Source: an uncultured Shimia sp.
GTDB lineage: Bacteria > Pseudomonadota > Alphaproteobacteria > Rhodobacterales > Rhodobacteraceae
NCBI RefSeq assembly: GCF_947493595.1
Contig: NZ_CANLRL010000002.1
Location: 620,001 to 684,000 of the forward strand
DNA length: 64,000 nt
Reading direction: 5' to 3'
The notes under the pieces were generated by a model that worked only from the letters and a program-made list of their open reading frames with translations, was not told the origin of the DNA and ran no database searches. The position numbers and the translations under genes were made by a program. This document shows positions 6,519-16,678 of the stretch, one piece after another. Position 1 is the first letter of the stretch. Each line of letters opens with the position of its first letter.

Positions 6519-9329
6519 TCATCTGCCCACCTTCCATTCCAAATGATCCGGGCCTTGTGGGACCGGTGACTTGATAGGATCGAAGGCCGGTTGGCTTTCA
6601 GTTGGCGGGTCTGCCTTTTCGATTTTCACGCGTAGATCAAACCAAGCGGCTTGGCCGGTGATTGGGTCAGAGTTGGCCCATCGCAAGCCGTCGCCTTTGG
6701 GCGGCAGCAACTCGTGAATCAGGTGGTTGAGCAGGAAGCCTGTGTTGCTCTCCGGCGCGTCTTCGGACAAAGCCCAGGTGCCTTTGCGTTTGCCAATCGC
6801 GTTCCAGGTCCAGACGGTGTTTTCGTTGAGCGCGGCCTGATGGGCCACTGGCACGGTGATTTCGCCATGGACCGAGGTCACACGTGCCCAGTCGCCTTCG
6901 GAGAAGCTATGCTTCTGCCAGAGTTTGGTTGGGAGGTAGAGCGGGTTCTCTCCATGCAATTGCCGTAGCCAGGCGTTTTGGGTGCCCCAGCTGTGGTACA
7001 TCGCCATCGGGCGCTGGGTGAGGGCGTGCACGTCAAACTCGTCCGGATCGACGCTGCTGTCTTCCAGCGGGGCGTACCAGATCGGCAGCGGGTCCATGAC
7101 CTCCTTGAGGCGGTCGCGCATGTGATCTGGCGGTTGGATGTCGCCGTGACCTTCGGCGGCGCGTTGGAATTTGCGCATTGGTTCTACGTAAAGTTGGAAC
7201 AGATAGGGCTGAGGCGCATCAAACAGCCCGATCTTGACCGCCCAATCCTGATAGTCTTGGTTCCAGGGTTTCATGTAGCGGGCGGCGTCTGGCACGTGCT
7301 CAATCGCAAAGCCGCCGTTTTCGATGTATTTGTCTAGTTGCTCTGGATTGACTGTACCGCGACCAAATTGATCGCCATCTTCACCGCGGAATCCAGCGAG
7401 CGGGCCTACACCGGGGCGACGTTCGTGGTTTACGATGTAGTCGGCGTAGTCCTTCCACTTTGGCGTGCCGTCCTCATTGAGGAAATGCGGCAAGCCGATG
7501 CGAGCGCCAAGTTCGATTAGCACGGATTGGAAACCACGCACGTCGCGGTCAGGCTCAATCACCGGCCAGCGGATTGCGTCGGCGGCGCCGTCAGCCTCGC
7601 AGATTGGGCGGTCCAGCAGCGAGATGCAGTCGTGGCGTTCCAGATAGGTGGTGTCCGGTAGGATCAAGTCGGCATAGGCGACCATCTCGGAACTGTATGC
7701 ATCGGAGTAGATGATGCGTGGGATGCGATAGCCGCCGTCGTCATTGCGGTCGGTCAGCATCTTGATCACACCCGAGGTGTTCATCGAAGAGTTCCACGAC
7801 ATGTTGGCCATGTACATGAACAGCGTGTCGATCGGGTAGGGATCCTGCGCGTGGGCGTTGGAGATCACCATGTGCATCAGACCATGCACCGACATGGGGT
7901 TTTCCCAGGTGAAGGCTTTGTCGATGCGGCAGGCGGAGCCGTCTTCGTTGATTTGCAGGTCTTCGGGGCCGCGCGGGAAGCCGAGGTGTGGGCCTGCGAG
8001 CGGTTTGCCGGGACGGCCGTAGCCGTGGGGCGTCGGGTGGGCCTCTACCGGCTTTGGATAAGGCGGTTTAAAGCGGAAGCCGCCGGGAACTTCGACGGTG
8101 CCCAAGAGGATTTGCAGCACGTGTAGGGCGCGGCAGGTCTGGAAGCCGTTGGAATGGGCAGAAATGCCACGCATGGCGTGGAAGCTGACCGGGCGGCCCG
8201 TCATGGTCTTGTGAGTTTCGCCTCGGAAATCGGTCCATTCCTGATCAAGCTCAAAGGCTTCGTCAAAGGCGACGCGGGCCAATTCGGCAGCGATGGTTTT
8301 GATCTTTTGGGCGGAGATGCCGGTTTTCTCAGCGACGTTTTCCGGCGCGTATTGTGGGTCGAGATACTTCTCGGCCATCAGGTGCATCACCGTGTGGTGG
8401 GTGACGCCCGCTTGGCGGTAGGTGGCCGACAGATCGGGGCGTGCACCTTTTTGGTCAAACGGTGTAGGCTTGCCGGTGGTGCGGTCGATCACCAACTGTT
8501 TGCCGTCGACATCGCGCAAAAGTAGGCCAGTTTCAGCGTCCACCAGCACGGCGGCATTGGTGTATTGCGCGAGGTAGTGCAGGTCGATCTTGCCCGCCTT
8601 CATCAGCTCATGAATGAGCGCGAGAATGAATAGACCGTCGGTGCCGGGTGTGATGCCAACCCATTCATCGGCCACAGCGTTGTAGCCGGAGCGCACTGGG
8701 TTCACGCCGATGACTTTCGCACCATTGGCCTTGATTTTACCAATGCCCGCTTTGATTGGGTTGCTGTCATGGTCTTCTGCCACGCCAAAGATCATGAAGA
8801 GCTTGGTGTGGTCCCAATCCGGTTGGCCAAATTCCCAGAAGGCGCCGCCCATGGTGTAGATGCCCGCTGCGGCCATGTTGACCGAGCAGAAGCCACCGTG
8901 GGCCGCGTAGTTGGGCGTGCCGAAGTGTTGCGCCCAAAAGCTGGTGAAGCTTTGCGATTGGTCGCGGCCAGTGAAGAACGCGAGTTTGTGCGGCGCGGTT
9001 TCATGCAGTTCTGTGAGCCAGCCGACAGCTGTGCTCATGGCCTCTTCCCAGCTGATCTCCTCATACTCACCGGAGCCACGTGGACCCACCCGTTTGAGAG
9101 GCTTTTTTAGGCGCGAGGGTGCGTTGACTTGCATGATGCCTGCGGAGCCTTTGGCGCAGAGCACACCTTTGTTGACCGGGTGGTCACGGTTGCCTTCGAT
9201 GTAGGCCACTTTTCCGTCTTTCATGTGCACGTTGATGCCGCAGCGGCAGGCGCACATGTAGCAGGTGGTCTTGCGGACCTCGTCGGAGACTTTGGGAGAA
9301 AGATCGAGTTGCGGTTGTCCGTCAGCCAT
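6519..9329 (-). CDS. soeA: Molybdopterin oxidoreductase catalytic subunit, sulfite dehydrogenase SoeA-type
   Basis: DMSO-reductase family N-terminus CYMCACRCGINVHMKDGKV...GVLCAKGSAG. ATG at 9329 with upstream GGAAAGG preferred over the TTG at 9350. Context is a taurine/sulfoacetaldehyde locus. Confidence 0.85.
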   Translation of the reverse strand: MADGQPQLDLSPKVSDEVRKTTCYMCACRCGINVHMKDGKVAYIEGNRDHPVNKGVLCAKGSAGIMQVNAPSRLKKPLKRVGPRGSGEYEEISWEEAMSTAVGWLTELHETAPHKLAFFTGRDQSQSFTSFWAQHFGTPNYAAHGGFCSVNMAAAGIYTMGGAFWEFGQPDWDHTKLFMIFGVAEDHDSNPIKAGIGKIKANGAKVIGVNPVRSGYNAVADEWVGITPGTDGLFILALIHELMKAGKIDLHYLAQYTNAAVLVDAETGLLLRDVDGKQLVIDRTTGKPTPFDQKGARPDLSATYRQAGVTHHTVMHLMAEKYLDPQYAPENVAEKTGISAQKIKTIAAELARVAFDEAFELDQEWTDFRGETHKTMTGRPVSFHAMRGISAHSNGFQTCRALHVLQILLGTVEVPGGFRFKPPYPKPVEAHPTPHGYGRPGKPLAGPHLGFPRGPEDLQINEDGSACRIDKAFTWENPMSVHGLMHMVISNAHAQDPYPIDTLFMYMANMSWNSSMNTSGVIKMLTDRNDDGGYRIPRIIYSDAYSSEMVAYADLILPDTTYLERHDCISLLDRPICEADGAADAIRWPVIEPDRDVRGFQSVLIELGARIGLPHFLNEDGTPKWKDYADYIVNHERRPGVGPLAGFRGEDGDQFGRGTVNPEQLDKYIENGGFAIEHVPDAARYMKPWNQDYQDWAVKIGLFDAPQPYLFQLYVEPMRKFQRAAEGHGDIQPPDHMRDRLKEVMDPLPIWYAPLEDSSVDPDEFDVHALTQRPMAMYHSWGTQNAWLRQLHGENPLYLPTKLWQKHSFSEGDWARVTSVHGEITVPVAHQAALNENTVWTWNAIGKRKGTWALSEDAPESNTGFLLNHLIHELLPPKGDGLRWANSDPITGQAAWFDLRVKIEKADPPTESQPAFDPIKSPVPQGPDHLEWKVGR

Positions 9330-9473
9330 GAAGGGTGCCTTTCCAGCCAAAGTGCCGGGTGAGTGCCTCTAAGGAGGGGTGGGTGGTTTCTTTCGAATGC
9401 CTACCCACAGACGGGAGGTCATTCTCAAATGATGATTCACAGTAGAACATTGTTGTCATCCGTCAACGTCGGT

Positions 9474-10229
9474 TCACGCGCCCATGCCTTGGCGGAGGAT
9501 GCCAAGGGTGGCGAGCCCAATTAGCAGGCAGAGGCAGAACGGTTTGTAATAAGGCTCCCAATTGGGGCGGAAAAGAGCTTTCCCTGCGATCACGCCAAGG
9601 GCTGAGGCAGGAGCGAGCGCCAGGCCTTGAAGGGCGGATTGGCTCGTCATGACGCCAAACAACAAGTGGGTGATCAGCGAGACCATTGAGGAGACAAAGA
9701 GGTAGAGCACCAGTGAGGCGCGCATTTCGCGGGCCGGAGCGTTGGAGGCCAGTACATAGAGGGCCACCACCATGCCGCCGACGTGGGCAAGGCCGGTGAC
9801 GATGCCTGCCAGAACACCTGATCCCCAAAGGCCAGAGCGAGACGCGAGAAAGGGCAGGCGCAGTTTGGTGAGCTGTGTCGCTGCGAGGGTGACAATCACG
9901 CTGAGGGCGACGAGCTTTGATGTTTCAACCGGCAAAGATAGCGTGAGAGCGAGTCCAATCGGCAGGCCAATGGCCGAGCCAATCACCAGTCCGCGCACTG
10001 TGCGGTGATTGGCCTCTTGCCAGCCACCGCGTACCATCAGGAGTGAGGCGGTCATTTCCTGAAACCACAGGATCGGGATCAGAGCGATGGGCGGCAAGAA
10101 AACCACGCCCACGGCCATCACAACTGCCGACAGGGCAAAGCCTGAGAACCCGCGCACCATACCGGCGACGAAGCAAATCAGGGTGAGCCAGAGAAAGTGA
10201 TCTGTTGGCAGGGCGAGAGCGTCGATCAT
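9474..10229 (-). CDS. TauE/SafE family sulfite exporter
   Basis: 251 aa polytopic protein with TauE/SafE N-terminus (VAGMVRGFSGFALSAVVMAV). Adjacent to the sulfonate genes. Confidence 0.8.
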   Translation of the reverse strand: MIDALALPTDHFLWLTLICFVAGMVRGFSGFALSAVVMAVGVVFLPPIALIPILWFQEMTASLLMVRGGWQEANHRTVRGLVIGSAIGLPIGLALTLSLPVETSKLVALSVIVTLAATQLTKLRLPFLASRSGLWGSGVLAGIVTGLAHVGGMVVALYVLASNAPAREMRASLVLYLFVSSMVSLITHLLFGVMTSQSALQGLALAPASALGVIAGKALFRPNWEPYYKPFCLCLLIGLATLGILRQGMGA

Positions 10230-11362
10230 GAACGCTCTTTCATTGGTGTATAGGCGCGCATGTCAGGGCCATTATAGAGCGTCAGGGGCCGGATCAGGAT
10301 GTTGCTCTCCTGTTGGTCGATACATTGGATGATCCAGCCGGGCATGCGGCCGATGGCAAAGATGGGCACGTAGAGGTCCATTGGGATGCCGTGCAGTTGG
10401 TAGATCACGCCGGAGTAGAAATCGACGTTCACGTTGAGGCCATGGCGGGCGTAGGGCTTCATTGCGTCAACAACGCCTTGCAGGATTTCGTACCACTCGG
10501 GCGCCCCCATTTCCTCGCCAAGTTTTTTCACGCCGTCGCGCATGTGGCGCGCGCGGGGGTCTTCGGCGCGGTAGACGCGGTGGCCAAAGCCGGTCACGGC
10601 TTCTCGGTTCTTGCGTTTGGCTTTCACGTAGGCAGCAGCGTTGTCGGGCGTGCCGATCTCGTGCACCATTTTCATCACGTCTTCGGCTGCGCCACCGTGG
10701 GCGGGGCCAGCGAGCGTTGAAAGCGCGGTGACGATGCCGCCGTGCAGATTGGTATCGGTGCCGATGGTGACGCGGGCGGCAAAGGAGCTGGCGTTGGCGC
10801 CGTGTTCGGCGTGCAGAATGAAGTCGACGTCGGCCAGCTTGGCGGCATCTTCGGAGGGTTTTTCACCCTTCAGCATCCAGAGCCAGTTGGCGGCGTGCGA
10901 TAGGGTTTTGTCGGCGGGAACAGGGTCGCGACCGTTGCGGATGTTTTCATGCGCGGCAATGATCATCGGGACCTGAGAAGTCAGGCGCAGGCCGTTGGTC
11001 AGGAAAGCGTCGGGGCCTGTGTTTTGACTGTCGGCCTCCAGCGCAGCGAGGGCGGAGACGGCGGTGCGCAGCACGTCCATCGGGTGACCGTCTTTGGTGG
11101 CGCGGATGATGTCGTAGACCTGATCTGGCAGTTCGCGGGCTGCCTTGAAAGCGGCGTCAAACGTGGCCAATTCTGCTTCGGAAGGCAGCTCACCGTGGAT
11201 CAGCAGATAGCAGACTTCTTCAAAGGTGGACTGCGTGGCGAGATCGTGGATGGAGTAGCCTCGATAAGACAATTCGCCTTTGGCGCCATCGATGTGGGAG
11301 ACGCCAGAACGCTCGAAATAAATGCCCTTGAGGCCGCGGTTGATCTTGACGTTTTCGGTCAC
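10226..11362 (-). CDS. Citrate synthase / 2-methylcitrate synthase family protein
   Basis: Citrate synthase motifs ([30 protein letters not shown]). GTG start. Confidence 0.88.
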   Translation of the reverse strand: MTENVKINRGLKGIYFERSGVSHIDGAKGELSYRGYSIHDLATQSTFEEVCYLLIHGELPSEAELATFDAAFKAARELPDQVYDIIRATKDGHPMDVLRTAVSALAALEADSQNTGPDAFLTNGLRLTSQVPMIIAAHENIRNGRDPVPADKTLSHAANWLWMLKGEKPSEDAAKLADVDFILHAEHGANASSFAARVTIGTDTNLHGGIVTALSTLAGPAHGGAAEDVMKMVHEIGTPDNAAAYVKAKRKNREAVTGFGHRVYRAEDPRARHMRDGVKKLGEEMGAPEWYEILQGVVDAMKPYARHGLNVNVDFYSGVIYQLHGIPMDLYVPIFAIGRMPGWIIQCIDQQESNILIRPLTLYNGPDMRAYTPMKERS

Positions 11363-11378
11363 GGATGGCTCCTGTTGC

Positions 11379-11397
11379 GTATACGGAGGTATACATG
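11379..11397 (+). promoter_or_regulatory. RBS in hairpin loop: GTATAC-GGAG-GTATAC-ATG
   Basis: 6-bp perfect inverted arms flank the GGAG Shine-Dalgarno, directly abutting the ATG at 11395. Confidence 0.6.
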
Positions 11398-12246
11398 AAG
11401 TTTATGGATGCGCTGTCGGCCAAAGTGGCAGCGAAAAACGCGCGGGTTGTGTTCCCCGAACACAAAGAGCCGCGCACAGCCGAAGCCATGCGGGCGTTGG
11501 ATCGGGATGGCCTGTGCCGGCCTGTGACACTTGGTGATAACACAGAACGCTATGTGCAGGCGTTGATCGAAACGCGCGGCATGAAAGAGCGGATCGCTCG
11601 ACGTCTTGTCGAGAAGCCGCTCTATCGGGCGGCCGCGATGGTCGCGGCCGGAGAGGCGGACGCCATGACAGCGGGTGCTGAAGCGCCAACGCGGCGTGTG
11701 ATCGAGGCGGCTTCCATGGCGATTGGCTTGGCCGAAGGGGTGAGCGTGCCGTCGAGCTTCTTCCTGATGAATTTCCCGGATGGCCGGTCGTTGGTCTTTG
11801 CCGACTGTGGTTTGACAGTGGACCCCGATGCCGGAGGTTTGGCGGCGATTGCCACAGCCTCGGCGCGCAGCGGAGAAGCGTTGCTGGGCGAGGCGCGGGT
11901 GGCGTTGTTGTCGTTTTCCACCGGCACCAGCGGTGCGGGCGCCAGTGTCGACAAAGTGCGTGAGGCGGCCGAGTTGAGCGGTTTCACAGGGCCGGTGCAA
12001 GGTGACGCCGCGCTGATCCCCGATGTTGCCGCGCGTAAGGGCGCGGGGGGCGGTGATGCAAATGTTCTGGTGTTCCCGAATTTGGATGCGGGCAACATTG
12101 CCTACAAATTGGCGGTTGCTCTGGGCGGAGCGCAAGCCTTGGGGCCAATTCTCCAAGGATTCCGCAAGCCGGTTTGCGACCTCAGTCGTGGTGCAAGCGC
12201 GCAGGATATTGTTGCCGCGACCATTGTGACGCTGGCGCTGGACTGA
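11395..12246 (+). CDS. Phosphate acetyltransferase-like protein (second Pta paralog)
   Basis: Pta motifs [26 protein letters not shown] and [25 protein letters not shown]. Start at 11395 downstream of GGAGG. Confidence 0.8.
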   Translation: MKFMDALSAKVAAKNARVVFPEHKEPRTAEAMRALDRDGLCRPVTLGDNTERYVQALIETRGMKERIARRLVEKPLYRAAAMVAAGEADAMTAGAEAPTRRVIEAASMAIGLAEGVSVPSSFFLMNFPDGRSLVFADCGLTVDPDAGGLAAIATASARSGEALLGEARVALLSFSTGTSGAGASVDKVREAAELSGFTGPVQGDAALIPDVAARKGAGGGDANVLVFPNLDAGNIAYKLAVALGGAQALGPILQGFRKPVCDLSRGASAQDIVAATIVTLALD

Positions 12247-12260
12247 TGCAGGGGCGGGGG

Positions 12261-13304
12261 TCATGCGGCCCCCTCCGATGCCTTTTTGGCCTGATCCAAT
12301 GCATCGGACTGGGCAACGGTGACCGCGACCATGTGCAGGATGTCTTCGGCTGAGCAACCGCGAGACAGGTCATTGGCAGGTTTTGCCAGACCTTGCAGCA
12401 CAGGACCGATGGCCGTTGCCCCCCCAACACGTTGCGCGATTTTGTAGCCCAAATTGCCTGCGTTCAGGCTTGGAAAGACAAAGACGTTAGCTGCGCCGCC
12501 AAGGGCGGATTTGCCGGCCTTTGAGGCGGCAACTTCGGGCACAAAGGCTGCGTCGAACTGAAGCTCTCCGTCGATGATCAGGTCGGGATCGGCCACTTTG
12601 GCCAGATGGGTTGCCGCCACCACCTTGGACACTTTGGGATGATCGGCGCTTCCTGCGGTGGAGAAAGACAGCATGGCGACGCGTGGCGTCTCGCCGGTCA
12701 GAGCCCGATAAGACGCCGCAGAGGCGCGGGCGATTTCGGCCATTTCATTTGCGTCAGGATCCACAACAAGCCCGCAATCCGCAAAAATGTGTGCGCCTTT
12801 TACGGTGTGGTGCTCCTTGCAGTAGAGCATGAAAAAGAAGGAGGAGACCATGGCAGCATCTGGCGCTTTGCCGATGATCTGAAGTGCGGTGCGCACGGTG
12901 TCGGATGTGGTTTCAGCAGCGCCGCCGACGGTGCCGTGGGCGCGGCCCGTTTGCACCAAGAGAGCGGCATAGGTCAGACGGTTGCGGACCTGCTCGGACG
13001 CAATTTGGGGTGTCATGCCTTTGTGGGCGCGCAGTGACACCAAGGCGTCACGGAAGTCATCAAAAAGCGGCGAGTTGTTGGGGTCGTGGATCTTGATTGT
13101 GGCGGCAACCTCCTCGGGGGTGGTGCCGTGGGCGGCAAGATGCTCCGCAATTGTGGCTGGATCGCCAACCAAAAGGACCCGTGCAACCTGTTCTTCACGG
13201 ATCAAAAGTGCGGCCTCAACCACACGGGGATCATCGCCCTCAGCAAGGGCGATGATTTTGTCAGAGCCGCTGGCGGCACCAAGTATTTGGCGGAGCGGCT
13301 TCAA
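12261..13304 (-). CDS. pta: Phosphate acetyltransferase
   Basis: 347 aa, Pta motifs (SSFFFMLYCKEHHTVKGAHIFADCGLVVDPDANEMAEIA). Directly downstream of xsc. Confidence 0.9.
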   Translation of the reverse strand: MKPLRQILGAASGSDKIIALAEGDDPRVVEAALLIREEQVARVLLVGDPATIAEHLAAHGTTPEEVAATIKIHDPNNSPLFDDFRDALVSLRAHKGMTPQIASEQVRNRLTYAALLVQTGRAHGTVGGAAETTSDTVRTALQIIGKAPDAAMVSSFFFMLYCKEHHTVKGAHIFADCGLVVDPDANEMAEIARASAASYRALTGETPRVAMLSFSTAGSADHPKVSKVVAATHLAKVADPDLIIDGELQFDAAFVPEVAASKAGKSALGGAANVFVFPSLNAGNLGYKIAQRVGGATAIGPVLQGLAKPANDLSRGCSAEDILHMVAVTVAQSDALDQAKKASEGAA

Positions 13305-13308
13305 GGGG

Positions 13309-15090
13309 TCAGCTTCCGGTCTGTTTGACCATGTCAGCCGAGTCGATACCGGCCACGGAAACAGGCTTTTTCATCGCGTCGCGACGGAAAGGCTCACCCA
13401 GTTCCTGGTTAATCATGGCTTCGATCAGGGTGGTTTTGCCGTGGTTCATCTGATCGTCGATGGCTTTGTTCAGCGCGGCGGTCAGCTCGTCCATGGTGCG
13501 GGCAACAACGCCTTGCAGGCCACAGGCCTGTGCGATGCCAGCGTAAGACACTTGGGTGTCGAGTTCGGTACCCACAAAGTTGTCGTCAAACCACAGGGTG
13601 GAGTTCCGCTTCTCCGCGCCCCACTGGTAGTTGCGGAAGACGATTTGCGTCACTGCAGGCCATTCGCCGCGGCCAATGGCGGTCAGCTCATTCACCGCGA
13701 TGCCAAAGGCTCCGTCACCGGCAAAGCCGCAGACTGGCACATCCGGCTGGCCAATTTTGGCACCAACAATAGCGGGCAGGCCGTAGCCGCAGGGGCCAAA
13801 CAGGCCGGGTGCGAGGTATTTGCGGCCTTCCTCAAAAGAGGGGTAGGCGTTGCCGATGGCACAGTTGTTGCCGATGTCGGAGCTGATGATGGCTTCGCGC
13901 GGCAGGGCGGATTGGATCGCACGCCAGGCCATACGTGGGGACATCCAGTCCGGTTTGTCGGCGCGGGCGCGCTCGTTCCAGGTTGTGCCCGGATCGTCGT
14001 CTTCGTGGTCCATCGAGGACAGCTGTTGTGCCCAGGCCGATTTGGTTTTGGAAATGCGGGCTTTGCGGTCCTCGCGACCTGCGTCGCCTGCGGTATCCGT
14101 GAGCTGCTCCAGAATGCCAGTGGCCACTTTGGCGGCGTCACCCACGATGCCGACTTCGACTTTCTTGGTCAAACCGATGCGGTTGGGGTTGATGTCGACT
14201 TGGATGATTTTGGCGTCGGCTGGCCAGTATTCCATGCCGTAGCCTGGCAGAGTGGAGAATGGGTTCAGGCGGGTGCCAAGGGCCAGAACAACGTCGGCCT
14301 CTTTGATGAGTTCCATGCCCGCTTTGGAGCCGTTGTATCCCAGAGGGCCAGCAAACAGCGGGTGGTTTCCCGGGAAAGCGTCGTTGTGCTGATAGCCCAC
14401 ACAGACAGGCGCATCGAGGCGTTCGGCCAGCGCGATGGATGCTGGGATGCCGCCTTCGGACAGAACGGTGCCAGCGCCGTTGAGGATCACCGGGTTCTTA
14501 GCTTCGGACAGCAGTTTGGCTGCGTCTGCCACGGAGTTTGTGCCGCCAGAGGAGGCTTCAAATGCGATGGGATCTGGGATCTCGATATCAACAACTTGAG
14601 TCCAGAAATCGCGGGGGATGTTGAGTTGGGCCGGGCCGCAGAGGCGCTTGGCTTGGCTAATTACGCGGGTGAGGACTTCGGCCACACGGGAGGGGTCACG
14701 CACTTCTTCCTGATAGGCCACCATGTCCTCAAACAGCTTCATCTGCTCGACTTCCTGGAAGCCACCCTGACCGATGGTTTTGTTCGCGGCCTGTGGGGTG
14801 ACCAGCAGGAGTGGGGTGTGGTTCCAGTAGGCGGTTTTTACGGCGGTCACGAAGTTGGTGATACCGGGGCCGTTTTGCGCGATCATCATCGACATTTTGC
14901 CGGTGGCGCGGGTGTAGCCGTCGCTCATCATGCCAGCGGAGCCTTCGTGGGCGCAGTCCCAGAACATGATGCCCGCTTTGGGGAAGAGGTCCGAGATAGG
15001 CATCATGGCGGAGCCAATGATTCCAAAGGCATGCTCGATGCCGTGGCGCTGAAGCACTTTCACAAAGGCTTCTTCGGTGGTCATTTTCAT
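13309..15090 (-). CDS. xsc: Sulfoacetaldehyde acetyltransferase
   Basis: ThDP-dependent enzyme beginning MKMTTEEAFVKVLQRHGIEHAFGIIGSAMMPISDLFPKAGI, followed by pta. Confidence 0.92.
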   Translation of the reverse strand: MKMTTEEAFVKVLQRHGIEHAFGIIGSAMMPISDLFPKAGIMFWDCAHEGSAGMMSDGYTRATGKMSMMIAQNGPGITNFVTAVKTAYWNHTPLLLVTPQAANKTIGQGGFQEVEQMKLFEDMVAYQEEVRDPSRVAEVLTRVISQAKRLCGPAQLNIPRDFWTQVVDIEIPDPIAFEASSGGTNSVADAAKLLSEAKNPVILNGAGTVLSEGGIPASIALAERLDAPVCVGYQHNDAFPGNHPLFAGPLGYNGSKAGMELIKEADVVLALGTRLNPFSTLPGYGMEYWPADAKIIQVDINPNRIGLTKKVEVGIVGDAAKVATGILEQLTDTAGDAGREDRKARISKTKSAWAQQLSSMDHEDDDPGTTWNERARADKPDWMSPRMAWRAIQSALPREAIISSDIGNNCAIGNAYPSFEEGRKYLAPGLFGPCGYGLPAIVGAKIGQPDVPVCGFAGDGAFGIAVNELTAIGRGEWPAVTQIVFRNYQWGAEKRNSTLWFDDNFVGTELDTQVSYAGIAQACGLQGVVARTMDELTAALNKAIDDQMNHGKTTLIEAMINQELGEPFRRDAMKKPVSVAGIDSADMVKQTGS

Positions 15091-15169
15091 GAGGCAAACT
15101 CCATGCTGCGCCGACTCTTTCGGTGGGCGTTTCTTTTGCAAGGAAAGTACGAACTGCGGCAATCTGGGG

Positions 15170-15202
15170 TTAGGGCCAGATGGGGTGGCCGGATGTGTCC
15201 AG
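15170..15202 (-). promoter_or_regulatory. Putative TauR operator upstream of xsc
   Basis: Minus-strand direct repeats CTGGACACAT-N13-CTGGCCCTAA, 23 bp start-to-start, ~80 bp upstream of the xsc start. Confidence 0.55.
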
Positions 15203-15203
15203 T

Positions 15204-16664
15204 TTAACCTTGGCTGAGCGCGCGGGCGATGCGGGCTACACCTTCGGGGATGCGCTCAGACGGAATGGAGGAATAGCCAAGACGGTAGAAGTTTTTGGGT
15301 GGGGATTCGTTTGTGAAGAACGAGTGGCCGGGCTCAATGAGCACGCCATCAGACTTAAGCGTCTGTGCAAGTGCTTCGGTATCCACCTCAGAATTGGCCT
15401 GCATCCAGAAAGAGGATCCGCCAAAGGCGCCTTGGCCTGCGACCGTTAAGCCATAGTGCTCAATTGCATCCTGCATGACGGCGCGGCGGGCCTTTAGGGC
15501 TTCGCGGATGCGGCGGATGAGGGCGTCGTAGTGGCCCAGCGACAGGAAATAGGCGGCGGTGCGTTGGATGTGACCGGGCGGGTGGCGAATAACGGAGGCA
15601 CGCAGGGCGCGGGCCTCGCGGATGAAGGCTTCGGAGCCTACGAGATATCCAAGGCGAAGGCCGGGGAAGAGCGATTTTGAGAAGCTGCCAACATAGATCA
15701 CGCGGCCTTCGGTATCGAGTGATTTCAGCGCGGGAGAGGGCGCGTCCAAAAAGGACATTTCAAATTCGTAGTCGTCTTCAACCACCAAGGCGTCGATGTT
15801 GCGGGCGTGTTCCAACAGGGCGTGACGGCGGTCCATCGGCATGGTGGCGGTGGTCGGGCATTGGTGGCTGGGTGTGGTGAAAATCACATCGGCTTCGTTT
15901 GGGATCAGTGCGGGGTTGAGCCCGTCGCGGTCCACGTCAATGGCGTCCACGTGGCAGCGTGATTGGTTCAGGATGTCGCGCAGCGCATGATAGCAGGGAT
16001 TTTCAATAGCGGCGGTGCGGCGTTGGGTCAGCAGGATTTGTGCCGCGATCCAGAGGGCGTTTTGGGCGCCTAGGGTGATCAGGATTTCTTCGGGGCGGGC
16101 GATGATGCCACGGCGGGGCAAGGTGTTGCGGGCGATGAATTCGACCAATTCTGGATCGTCTTGGTCGTAGTAGTCGGCGGTGAGCGCGGTGAAGTCCTTT
16201 TGCCCCAAAGCCTGCAAGGCGCAGAGCCGCCAATTGGCGTGGTCAAACAGGCTTGGATCGGTTTGTCCGTAGACAAAGGGAAAGCGGTAATTGGCCCAAT
16301 CTTTGGGTTTGTCCGGCGTATCGCCGCCGGTATAGCGACGTCCCAACGCGCGGGCCCAATCGATGCGGTCTTCGCGCGGTTTGGGCGGATCAAAAGACGG
16401 CGGGACTGGGGCGTTTTCGCTGACGTAGTAACCGGATCGACCGCGGGAGGTCAGGTAGTCATTGGCCAGTAGTTCGGTGTAGGCGAGCGTCACAGTGATG
16501 CGGGACACGCCGAGGTGCGTGGCCAGTTTGCGCGATGAGGGCAGTTTCTCGCCACGTCGAAACCGACCTGAGAGAATGCCTTCGGCGATGAGTTGCTGAA
16601 TTTGCGCCTGCAGTGTTCCCTGAAAACCGGGTGCAAGAAAGAAGGTTTCGACAGATATGGCCAT
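15204..16664 (-). CDS. tauR: MocR/GntR-type regulator with aminotransferase-like domain, TauR
   Basis: N-terminal GntR wHTH (GEKLPSSRKLATHLGVSRITVTLAYTELLANDYL) plus fold-type I aminotransferase domain, between xsc and tpa. Confidence 0.88.
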   Translation of the reverse strand: MAISVETFFLAPGFQGTLQAQIQQLIAEGILSGRFRRGEKLPSSRKLATHLGVSRITVTLAYTELLANDYLTSRGRSGYYVSENAPVPPSFDPPKPREDRIDWARALGRRYTGGDTPDKPKDWANYRFPFVYGQTDPSLFDHANWRLCALQALGQKDFTALTADYYDQDDPELVEFIARNTLPRRGIIARPEEILITLGAQNALWIAAQILLTQRRTAAIENPCYHALRDILNQSRCHVDAIDVDRDGLNPALIPNEADVIFTTPSHQCPTTATMPMDRRHALLEHARNIDALVVEDDYEFEMSFLDAPSPALKSLDTEGRVIYVGSFSKSLFPGLRLGYLVGSEAFIREARALRASVIRHPPGHIQRTAAYFLSLGHYDALIRRIREALKARRAVMQDAIEHYGLTVAGQGAFGGSSFWMQANSEVDTEALAQTLKSDGVLIEPGHSFFTNESPPKNFYRLGYSSIPSERIPEGVARIARALSQG

Positions 16665-16678
16665 TTGGGGAGGCTATA

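Noticed and set aside
4758-9329. DMSO reductase DmsABC or polysulfide/tetrathionate reductase assignment
   Set aside because: The subunit families also fit these, but contiguity with TauE, Pta, Xsc and Tpa favours SoeABC; phylogeny is needed to be definitive.
12982-15207. 741-aa plus-strand ORF
   Set aside because: Lies entirely antisense to pta/xsc, which carry clear enzyme motifs; a shadow ORF caused by high-GC codon bias.
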